A DNA stretch of 38,178 nucleotides from Chloroflexi bacterium TSY (GTDB taxonomy: Bacteria; Chloroflexota; Anaerolineae; Caldilineales; Caldilineaceae), in NCBI GenBank assembly GCA_019217005.1, contig JAHBNG010000140.1:1-38178 (forward strand), given 5' to 3'. A model generated the notes under the pieces. That model did not search any database. It was given only the letters and a program-made list of their open reading frames with translations, and was not told where the DNA came from. Shown piece after piece: positions 15,845-22,075 of this stretch (positions are counted from its first letter, which is position 1; each line of letters opens with the position of its first letter). The translations under genes and the position numbers were made by a program.

Positions 15845-16118
15845 CTAAGTGGCCCAGGGTAGCGCAGAGTGGTTCAGCGCCCGGCCAATCGTTCCCGCGC
15901 GGTGCTGCTTTTCCTCTTCGCATGCCAGCAACAGGGCCACAAAGGCCCGAAACAACTGCTCCCGATTCTGCGGCAGTTCCCCCTGATTGGCATAGACTTG
16001 CGCCATCATCACCAACATGTTTGGCTAGAGCTTCTCCATGCTCCTGGTACGCTTGGTACGCTCGCTGTAATGCGGTATTCTTGCCATACTCTTTCCGCGC
16101 GACCTTCAGCAACGGCTT
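15845..16118 (-). pseudogene. Remnant of a NACHT-type NTPase gene
   Basis: On the minus strand, one frame from about 16018 to 15845 reads P-N-M-L-V-M-M, then VYANQGELPQNREQLF, then R-A-F-V-A-L-L-L and a stop. This pattern (a leucine-rich stretch followed by G-E-L-P-x-N-R-x-x-L-F) is common after the NTPase core of bacterial NACHT proteins. A TAG lies directly upstream in this frame. A neighbouring frame (16019-16118) reads like the preceding helical part, which suggests a frameshift. The 168-codon open frame in the other minus frame spanning the same bases is probably an artefact of decay. Family assignment rests on one short motif. Confidence 0.35.
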
Positions 16119-16340
16119 CATCCTGCCCTCCTTGAACGCTTCGTTTGTCGAGTTGTTCCGATCTGCAATGATGGAATGTTGGCGATTCAGACGCCAGTAG
16201 AGAACACAATCGGGATGTTGTGGAATCAATGCGATAGCGGGTTCTTGAAGCGGCCGGGGAATAAAAGGTCTGGGCGCAGATGTTCGCTGTACATCTACAC
16301 CCAGAGAGTCAAAATATGAATTGACATAAATGATTATATC

Positions 16341-16565
16341 ATGAAAACAGCAAAAGACTCTATGGTTGGTCTAATCGGTTTCCTCACGGGAGCCACCGCA
16401 GCGGCTGCTCTGGTTGCCATCGTTGTCATGTTTCTGATATCAAACTGCTCCTACATGGTGAGCCAGTGGCAGACGACGCAAATATCGAAACAGGCCATCC
16501 GGGCAAATACGGAGCAAGTGCGCATCGTGGCTGACGCTGAGATCAAGACTTCTCCCCTTCGCTAG
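16341..16565 (+). CDS. Small single-span membrane protein, unknown
   Basis: 74 residues with one membrane segment at about residues 8-34 (G-L-I-G-F-L-T-G-A-T-A-A-A-A-L-V-A-I-V-V-M-F-L) and a polar C-terminal tail. No Shine-Dalgarno is visible before the ATG. A TTGACA lies 15 bases upstream of the start but has no well-spaced -10, so translation could be leaderless or the frame not real. Not recognised. Confidence 0.4.
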   Translation: MKTAKDSMVGLIGFLTGATAAAALVAIVVMFLISNCSYMVSQWQTTQISKQAIRANTEQVRIVADAEIKTSPLR

Positions 16566-17216
16566 CCAACCGCACAATATCTTCCTCTATCAACTCTGCA
16601 AAATGCTTCAGCAACAAATACTCCTAGAAATGAACGGAAATCCAGAGCCACGACAAGCAACGTCGTGGCCCCAGTTAGCAGTGCGTTCCCCTCGCACACA
16701 TTTCAGGTTGAGATGACGAAGCATTTCTGCTTCATATAACACAGATGCAGCAACGGGTCGATTAAATACATGGATATTGAAATTTAAAAAATGCGCTCTG
16801 GTTATCATCGGTAGTGTCCCTGACGGGTGTGTATTGGAGTAATGAGGAATGCAAAACAATTTCACAAAAAATAGAAGTAGATATGAATTAAAATAGGAGA
16901 CAGAGAGTTGAAACAAGCATCGTTAGACCACAATCGTGTCATTCTTGTGTGAAGAGAAGAATCTACGACTGCGGTCTACTGATTCCATGTTTTTCTCACA
17001 ATTGGGATCTTCTTGCAACGGATTTGTTAGCGCTTTATCATAAAATTAGCACTTATCTACACAATATTTCTTATATAATATATAATGTAGGTATACTTTG
17101 TGTGAACACCCAACGCACAACAGTCGACGAAACGCTCAACCGTAGGTAGTCTCTTGTCTATACTTGTATTGCTGCTTGACGGGCATAGCAGTATAGGAAG
17201 AGAAAGGAGAAGAAAG
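16566..17216. other. Gene-poor stretch
   Basis: No convincing gene. A minus-strand frame of 25 codons (about 16548-16625) reads E-Y-L-L-L-K-H-F-A-E-L-I-E-E-D-I-V-R-L and may be the tail of a decayed gene. A perfect inverted repeat GCCACGAC / GTCGTGGC lies at about 16650-16673. The rest is AT-rich. Confidence 0.4.
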
Positions 17217-17450
17217 ATGGACGAAACATTGTCGATTCTATTGCTATTTGGTGTGGTTGTTTTGCTCCTCTATACACTATGGCTTCGTCTGAATCTGTGG
17301 TTCATGCGGCAAGGTCGTACAATCATTGTGACCAATGATCATCTTGATGGTACACAATCAGGAGCAGGATGTAGTGTGGGTGCGTTGTTTGTCTTGTTGA
17401 TAGGGGCGCTGTTCTTGATTGGCTTGCTGAACGAAGTTCTTCAGTTCTAA
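17217..17450 (+). CDS. Small two-span membrane protein, unknown
   Basis: 77 residues starting at the ATG seven bases after AAGGAG (17204-17209). Two hydrophobic helices (about residues 5-27 and 52-72) flank a short polar loop with N-D-H-L-D-G-T-Q-S-G-A-G. The good ribosome-binding site and clean topology support a real gene. I do not recognise the family and no neighbour suggests a function. Confidence 0.65.
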   Translation: MDETLSILLLFGVVVLLLYTLWLRLNLWFMRQGRTIIVTNDHLDGTQSGAGCSVGALFVLLIGALFLIGLLNEVLQF

Positions 17451-17488
17451 TAGCCTGTCCAAGAGAAAATAATTGTACTCAGATGAGA

Positions 17489-17550
17489 CAGATTCACGCA
17501 GATTTTGATCCCGATTTTATGATAAATCTGAGAAAATCTGCGTGAATCTG
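17489..17550. repeat. Palindromic intergenic repeat, perfect 18-bp arms
   Basis: CAGATTCACGCAGATTTT (17489-17506) is the exact reverse complement of 17533-17550, with a 26-base spacer. Same architecture as 3337-3396 and 30835-30903 but with different arm sequence. It follows the 77-aa gene and could serve as a weak bidirectional terminator. Confidence 0.8.
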
Positions 17551-17647
17551 GGTACTAAATTTCCGTCTTCAAGCCTCTCGGACATCCTGCTAGTAGTTGC
17601 GTGCAGTCTCTTTTGGATTTGCACTGGTGTAAGCATAAGTGTTGCTG

Positions 17648-18130
17648 TCATAAACGTATCACAGGCACGTAGATATCACACTCCGCTCCTTCATTTCGAC
17701 GGCTCCGCTCATCATAGACCTCAAAGCCAGGGGCGATAGCAGGTTTATACTGAGAAGAGTTTGGGAGCCATTCTTCCCCAATATAGACATATTGCCTGAT
17801 AATCGAGTCCGGACCTTCTAATTTGGTTGTAAAGACTGCATAAAGCGCAGTAGGAATCGTATGGAGCTTCAACCCTGCGGGAATCTTTTCTGCCTTGTCG
17901 ACTTCGACGCCATAGACAAACGTGAACGACTGGTCCTCTTCAAAGTCCATAGCTATCCCTAACATAGCGGCAGGATTTACCCGATCCGCCACGTTGTCGA
18001 AGATCCCCTTTCGGAGACATTCCTCCGTGAATTTGGGAACGTCTACGGCATTTTGGCCACCCTGGAGTGAGGTATTTAATTCTGCACCAACGACGGTGAA
18101 TTCTGGTTTTTCTATGATGACTGGTTCCAT
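17648..18130 (-). CDS. GyrI-like / AraC-type effector-binding domain protein
   Basis: 160 residues starting at the ATG downstream of AAAGG. The start I-I-E-K-P-E-F-T-V-V-G matches the first strand of the GyrI-like small-molecule-binding domain, and the middle has F-V-Y-G-V-E-V, I-P-A-G-L-K-L-H-T-I-P and Y-A-V-F-T-T. The end has F-E-V-Y-D-E-R and C-D-I-Y-V-P-V, the typical closing strand of the family. Such proteins bind small hydrophobic or cationic ligands; stand-alone forms have no DNA-binding domain, and some inhibit gyrase or hydrolyse small toxins. It stands alone, surrounded by repeats. Function beyond ligand binding is not shown. Confidence 0.8.
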   Translation of the reverse strand: MEPVIIEKPEFTVVGAELNTSLQGGQNAVDVPKFTEECLRKGIFDNVADRVNPAAMLGIAMDFEEDQSFTFVYGVEVDKAEKIPAGLKLHTIPTALYAVFTTKLEGPDSIIRQYVYIGEEWLPNSSQYKPAIAPGFEVYDERSRRNEGAECDIYVPVIRL

Positions 18131-18205
18131 GTTTTGCTTGCCTTTCTGCCGCAATGGACGTCGCATTCTCGCGGTCGTCGAACTTCAGTTTGAAATCGGC
18201 CCGAA

Positions 18206-18293
18206 GCGCTTATCCGAAAAGTTCTGTGACGATGTATTCTCGCTCGAGCAACTACCTGAATTCACAACCTCTTTTCGGCTAAGTTCTAAGCGC
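18206..18293. repeat. Palindromic repeat family R2, copy 1
   Basis: GCGCTTATCCGAAAAG (18206-18221) is mirrored on the right by CTTTTCGG (18271-18278) and TAAGCGC (18287-18293). The left end is close to GTGCTTATCCGAGAAGC near 18807-18823 and to the ends of the element nested at 19467-19545. Around it, 18131-18840 has no gene. Confidence 0.6.
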
Positions 18294-18698
18294 ACGATCG
18301 ATGAGTTGTAATACGGCGTCCGTCAAGCATTTCAGCCGTGTCGAATCGAGAACACCGCGCATAATTATACTATAACTTCCCGTCATTTTTGATCTAACCT
18401 CGCCCCCAAAGTAAAATATAGCCGCCTATATCCTCTGTGTGATGGCCCGTCATCGCTCGTGTAGTACTAAGGTACGAAAGAAGGGTGTAGGCTGAGGATC
18501 AGCCAAAAGGTTTACACAATACACCCACTGATACATCTAATGGTGGATGATTTCTATCGCTTGGCGTGAGATACTTTGTGTAGTTAAAACTCAAGTCAGG
18601 AGAGAAGAAAATCATGTCCGCTACACCACTAAGACGAGTAATATCTACTCTACCGTAGAGCGCATTTGAAAAGTCTGATGAAAGGGCGAGCAAACGCT

Positions 18699-18777
18699 GG
18701 TTGAGTAGTGAAGGAACATCGAAACCAGCGTTTGCGGTTGACCCGTTTGGTTTCGATACGCCTTCGGCTACTCAACC
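18699..18777. repeat. Palindromic intergenic repeat, GGTTGAGTAG type
   Basis: GGTTGAGTAG (18699-18708) pairs with CTACTCAACC (18768-18777), GAAGG (18710-18714) with CCTTC (18761-18765), and TCGAAACCA (18719-18727) with TGGTTTCGA (18748-18756). It forms a long, nearly continuous hairpin in a stretch without genes. Confidence 0.75.
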
Positions 18778-18840
18778 GGCTCTGATCGCATCTCTTAAAC
18801 CACCTACTTGGTGCTTATCCGAGAAGCGCTGTGACGATGT

Positions 18841-19047
18841 CTATTCCCGATGAGTCTCAAACCAGTCATATTCTCGTCTCCAAGGCATCTTGGTCTCACC
18901 AAGAATCATTCTTGACAGCTCTGGATAGATACGTCCCGCCAACCCGTTTACATTTGCGCGTTTCATCAATAAATGGGCACCAGAGTTGAGTGCTGTTGTG
19001 TTCCGTGCGATACGATTATCCCCCACCCAGCCATGCCAGGAGCGCAA
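18841..19047 (-). other. Open frame of uncertain status after the membrane protein gene
   Basis: A 68-codon frame overlaps the 3' end of the gene at 19016. Its latter part (R-I-Y-P-E-L-S-R-M-I-L-G-E-T-K-M-P-W-R-R-E-Y-D-W-F) has a protein-like composition, but no ribosome-binding site or family is recognised. It may be the tail of a decayed gene. Confidence 0.2.
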
Positions 19048-19417
19048 TGGACAGGGCTAACACCCATTGTGGACAGCGTCGCAACGGCTCTAATCGACGC
19101 AGAGAAAGAGCTGGTACAATGGCGATGACAAAACTGTAGCCGAAGAAGTACGTCGCAATCAGCCGTCCGACGATATGTGCCGGTTCGACCCAATTTGTCA
19201 GACCAGTGATCAGCAGAACGCTTCCAGAAACGAGAAAGTCGATACTACCGATATGCCAACCAAAACGGATTTCCTGCTTGGCAATGCTGCTATCACCATT
19301 TGGAATATTGGGAAATGCTTCAGTTGGCGTGCGGCGCAGCGTGTACTCGCCACCCCACACATGAAAAGGCAGGGCTAGGAGCGTTAAGGCACCCGCAATG
19401 ATGAAAAACCAGTTCAT
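19016..19417 (-). CDS. Small multi-span membrane protein, unknown
   Basis: 133 residues from the ATG behind GGAGA. Four hydrophobic segments: residues about 2-20, 55-75, 83-103 and 115-130. A polar stretch with P-N-G-D-S-S-I-A-K-Q-E-I-R lies between helices 1 and 2. It follows, on the same strand, another four-helix protein and an SRPBCC protein. The gap to those genes holds a nested pair of palindromic repeats, so shared transcription is uncertain. Family not recognised. Confidence 0.65.
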   Translation of the reverse strand: MNWFFIIAGALTLLALPFHVWGGEYTLRRTPTEAFPNIPNGDSSIAKQEIRFGWHIGSIDFLVSGSVLLITGLTNWVEPAHIVGRLIATYFFGYSFVIAIVPALSLRRLEPLRRCPQWVLALSIALLAWLGGG

Positions 19418-19446
19418 GCTGATTGTCTCCTTTTGTTGGACTGACA

Positions 19447-19605
19447 ATGTGTCCCAAAGTGTGTAAGAACCTATCCGAAAAGTGGTTGTGAGTCCAACCA
19501 GCCTCTCGAGCCGAATGCTTGGCACAGAACTTTTCGGATAAGCACTAAGTCGAGACCGCTTAGTCAGAGAGCCCGCTTCATTTACACACTTTGTGGTACA
19601 CACCC
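19447..19605. repeat. Palindromic repeat family R1, copy B, interrupted
   Basis: Outer ends match copies A and C: GTGTCCCAAAGTGTGTAA on the left and TTACACACTTTGTGGTACAC on the right. The middle is interrupted by a second element (19467-19545). Removing the insert gives an R1 element of the usual ~76 bp. Confidence 0.8.
19467..19545. mobile_element. Small MITE-like element (R2 family) nested inside an R1 repeat
   Basis: Perfect 12-bp inner inverted repeats TATCCGAAAAGT (19472-19483) and ACTTTTCGGATA (19529-19540) lie near the ends. The insert is flanked by TAA on both sides (19464-19466 and 19545-19547 region), consistent with a short target duplication. No coding capacity; it would need a transposase in trans. 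Confidence 0.6.
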
Positions 19606-19624
19606 GTTGGGATTTGTGGTCTGT

Positions 19625-20101
19625 TCAATGCTCATATTGATGCGACAAATTGATCTCCGAATGATCAGAGATAGACGTCTCTCGGTAAACATATGCCAAT
19701 GCAAATGCGACGAACGCTATGCCAAAAGCAATGTCACCACCATACCAAAACGAGCGAATGGACACACCCAACAGGGCTAGGGTGACGAGCATATTGAGCA
19801 GCAGGATCGCCCTGGAGCGCGCGATTGCGTCATAAGCCGCTCTGGCAAATAGCAGATTGATCACACCGAATCCCACTGCTCCCACAGCAGTCGCGAGACT
19901 GAACCCGTTAAAAGCTGCAAGCATGTTGGTGTGATCGCCGAAAATCGTCACATCCGATTCTGCCATTTGTGTCAGCACTTGCTCACGGTTGGCGATCTGG
20001 ATAAATATTGAGCGAAAGATGTCCATGACCAATATGTGCCCTATTCCAATCAGCGTCATCGCCCAGGCACCGATATTGAAAAACAAGCGCGAAGATTTCA
20101 T
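19625..20101 (-). CDS. Four-helix membrane protein, unknown
   Basis: 158 residues with hydrophobic segments at about 7-27, 60-85, 95-115 and 120-140, and a loop with R-E-Q-V-L-T-Q-M-A-E-S between helices 1 and 2. The first helix contains G-x-G-H, seen in small Chloroflexota and Leptospira membrane proteins of unknown role. Its ATG overlaps the TGA of the SRPBCC gene (ATGA, 20098-20101), so the two are translationally coupled. Confidence 0.75.
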   Translation of the reverse strand: MKSSRLFFNIGAWAMTLIGIGHILVMDIFRSIFIQIANREQVLTQMAESDVTIFGDHTNMLAAFNGFSLATAVGAVGFGVINLLFARAAYDAIARSRAILLLNMLVTLALLGVSIRSFWYGGDIAFGIAFVAFALAYVYRETSISDHSEINLSHQYEH

Positions 20102-20685
20102 CGTTCTCCTCCAAATTCATTCCTTTCCGCCCGCTGTTTGATGGCCCACAACCATGCTCTGCGGATCAAAAACACACCCGGATAGATAAGCGTCCAGTAT
20201 ATTCCAAATCTGCGGTGCGTGGCGGGGTCTGGGGCATAAACACGGGTCTCATGTTGTAAAGAAACTGGGCCAAATTTATCCCCACTATCGAGAAAAAAGT
20301 TAAGTGCTGCAACAGCGTATCCAGGCTGTTCGAACAGAAGAAAATTCCGCGCATCGGCAATTGGATAAAACTCTGCCCCCTGGGGAATCCACCATTTACC
20401 GATTGCACCAACGACCAGTTCACGGTCCTCCTCTTCTGCCAACTTTACAAAACCGCCAGCTTGCATTGCCTCATGGAGCGTTGGCTCGTTCGATCTGCGA
20501 TAGGGATTTCCACGTCCCATGAGATAGGCCGGCAGGGAGCGAATCCCAAAGAGGAGGCGGAAAAACGGGATGTCGGACGCTGAGATTTCCTTGATTGCTC
20601 GCATGACGGAACCAGGTGATGCTTGAATCTCTATTTGATGGTTTGTATGAAATTGATAAGTTGGTATATATGTATCTAAGAGCAT
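20098..20685 (-). CDS. SRPBCC (START-like) fold protein
   Basis: 195 residues with the helix-grip pattern of SRPBCC proteins: an N-terminal strand H-Q-I-E-I-Q-A-S-P-G-S-V-M-R-A-I, then L-F-G-I-R-S-L-P-A, F-V-K-L-A-E-E-E-D-R-E-L-V-V-G, and the closing strands H-E-T-R-V-Y-A-P-D and F-G-I-Y-W-T-L-I-Y. These bind a hydrophobic ligand in a deep pocket. The ATG at 20685 is immediately next to the end of a 215-bp MITE-like element, so any promoter and ribosome-binding site lie inside the element; only a weak GGATC precedes the ATG. A TTG four codons earlier lies within the element end and is less likely. Confidence 0.78.
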   Translation of the reverse strand: MLLDTYIPTYQFHTNHQIEIQASPGSVMRAIKEISASDIPFFRLLFGIRSLPAYLMGRGNPYRRSNEPTLHEAMQAGGFVKLAEEEDRELVVGAIGKWWIPQGAEFYPIADARNFLLFEQPGYAVAALNFFLDSGDKFGPVSLQHETRVYAPDPATHRRFGIYWTLIYPGVFLIRRAWLWAIKQRAERNEFGGER

Positions 20686-20900
20686 CAGTAGATCCAAATT
20701 TCAGGTTTTGAGAGAGAATTCTGGCTAAACAGTTGACATAAATACAAATTTGCCGGTCGATATCTAGTTTTTGCGTTAGATTTGGGCGATTTTCAGATAT
20801 GAAATAGGTTGTTTTCTGTAACCGAAATCTGAATAAATGACTCCAAAATCCCTGCAATCTCGACTGAAAATCGCCAAAAACGCCAAATTTGGATCTACTG
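20686..20900. mobile_element. 215-bp MITE-like element, copy 1
   Basis: Terminal inverted repeats CAGTAGATCCAAATTT at 20686-20701 and reversed at 20885-20900. Length and most internal sequence match the element at 21861-22075. Flanking pentamers AGCAT (left) and AGTCT (right) do not match, unlike copy 2, which suggests a rearrangement or deletion at one side. It truncates a MalT-type regulator on the right and abuts the SRPBCC start codon on the left. Confidence 0.85.
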
Positions 20901-21318
20901 AGTCTTCAAAGATCAAAACTACCTGTTCATCCAATATCGCAAGCGCATTAATTAAGTCAACCAGAATCATCTCTGCTGCTGTCAATTGATCGTTCTCTAA
21001 TTGTTCCATGAGATGCTCAGGAAGCGCCACATCCACAGTACGAAGAGACGCAATGACATACATGAGAAATCGAGGGAGAGAGCTATCCGACGCATCCAAT
21101 GAAAGCCAAGCAATTCGCGTTGATTGCTCCGACGCTGATTGCAACGTCTCCAACCAAGTTGTAACGAGCGTCGTTTTCCCAAACCCAGCCGGCGCAACCA
21201 CCAAAGTTAGCCGATGACCACGACTCAACGGTTCTCCAAGTTGAGTGATGAGTCGATCTCGATGTAAAGCATTCGGCGTTGCGTTGGGCGCACAAACTTT
21301 GGTTGTCAGGATGGCCAT
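20776..21318 (-). pseudogene. Truncated MalT/LuxR-type (LAL) ATPase regulator
   Basis: The first ~139 residues are the start of a LAL/MalT-type regulator. They show P-N-A-L-H-R-D-R-L-I-T-Q-L, Walker A A-P-A-G-F-G-K-T-T, W-L-S-L-D-A-S-D-S-S-L-P-R-F and the Walker B-like V-V-L-I-F-E-D. The frame then runs into the MITE-like element, which supplies about 41 foreign residues and a stop. Family members are 800-1000 residues with TPR-like repeats and a LuxR helix-turn-helix; all of that is missing. The fragment cannot bind DNA and is most likely dead. Confidence 0.8.
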
Positions 21319-21430
21319 AAGAGAGTTGTTGGTGAACAGTGAATACACTTAACGGTGATTCTGTTTGAGTCACCAACCACATTATTGCGAAGTTTGGTTC
21401 AATTTACAAGTCTTGTGTGGAGCGATCCTG

Positions 21431-21676
21431 TCAATCCTGTTCATCTGTGGATCTTTTATTTTTTGGAATCGCCGTACTTTCAATAATATTGACGGCAACA
21501 AGCTTCAGCCCCAGACGATGAATCCGGTTGAGTATACCCTGAAGTTGGGACTGATCGAGTCGTCCACGCAGCAGCGTCTCACCTCGGTCATGATCATGTT
21601 CGAACGTCGCAACGTCAAACGCATCCTTCCATGAAGGATTCAACAGGCTGCGTACGCGAATTTCGTAGATGTCCAT
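21431..21676 (-). CDS. Small conserved-type protein next to regulators, unknown
   Basis: 81 residues with the pattern M-D-I-Y-E-I-R-V-R-x-L-L-x-P-S-W, then F-D-V-A-T-F-E-H, G-E-T-L-L-R-G-R-L-D-Q-S-Q-L-Q-G-I-L-N-R-I and L-G-L-K-L-V-A-V-N. I recall this layout in small uncharacterised proteins often found near LuxR/SARP regulators in Chloroflexota, but no function is known to me. It lies between the SARP regulator and the truncated MalT-type gene. The last ~13 residues run into a fragment of the CTGTGGAT palindromic repeat (about 21425-21460) and may be an altered end. Confidence 0.7.
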   Translation of the reverse strand: MDIYEIRVRSLLNPSWKDAFDVATFEHDHDRGETLLRGRLDQSQLQGILNRIHRLGLKLVAVNIIESTAIPKNKRSTDEQD

Positions 21677-21741
21677 GCCGTTTATTGTAGCAGTCGGCGG
21701 AGGAAATGGGATGGTCCAAAAGATGTATTTGAGGGATTATT

Positions 21742-21827
21742 TATACTGCGGTTGTGATGAAAACATGGTTTTGCTTCATCTGGCAGAGTTGTAAGCAAAA
21801 CCATGTTTTCATACAGAGCTCAGTATA
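21742..21827. repeat. Palindrome with perfect 16-bp arms, plus outer 7-bp arms
   Basis: GAAAACATGGTTTTGC (21759-21774) is exactly mirrored at 21795-21810, and TATACTG (21742-21748) at 21821-21827. The ancestral stop codon of the SARP gene (minus strand, 21811-21809) lies inside the right arm. It could act as a terminator for the minus-strand transcript. Confidence 0.75.
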
Positions 21828-21860
21828 GGATCCAACAGAACATTAGCTTCTTTCAAGTCT

Positions 21861-22075
21861 CAGTAGATCCAAATTTCAGGTTTAGAGAGAGAATTTGGGC
21901 TAATTAGTTGACATAAATACGTATTTGCCAGTCAATACCTAGCATTTACGTAAAATTTAAGCGATTTCTAGATATGAAATTGGCTGTTTTTGGCAACTGA
22001 GATCTGAAAAAATGGCCCCAAAATCCCTTCTCTCCCGACTGAAAATAGTCAAAAACGCCAAATTTGGATCTACTG
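21861..22075. mobile_element. 215-bp MITE-like element, copy 2, with 5-bp target duplication
   Basis: Ends CAGTAGATCCAAATTT at 21861 and reversed at 22060-22075. It is flanked by AGTCT on both sides (21856-21860 and 22076-22080), a clean 5-bp target duplication. Removing the element and one AGTCT restores the SARP reading frame through G-F-D-T-T-D-L-K-E-A-N-V-L-L-D to a stop at 21809, which resembles usual SARP C-termini. It has no transposase. Confidence 0.9.

Noticed and set aside
15723..16229. 168-codon minus-strand frame as an intact gene
   Set aside because: The family-like sequence moves between frames across this stretch (the NACHT-like motif is in another frame). The frame's later part is Gly/Arg/Pro-rich, as expected from a shifted reading of decayed coding DNA.
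16321..16340. TTGACA before the 74-aa frame as a promoter
   Set aside because: No -10 box at a proper distance, and it would overlap the start codon.
16608..16916. Minus-strand frame of 102 codons
   Set aside because: No start signal and no recognisable pattern; it includes an inverted repeat and AT-rich DNA.
20686..20900. Element-encoded peptide as a genuine conserved protein domain
   Set aside because: The identical tail on two unrelated regulators is explained by the inserted element, and excision restores the native SARP end.
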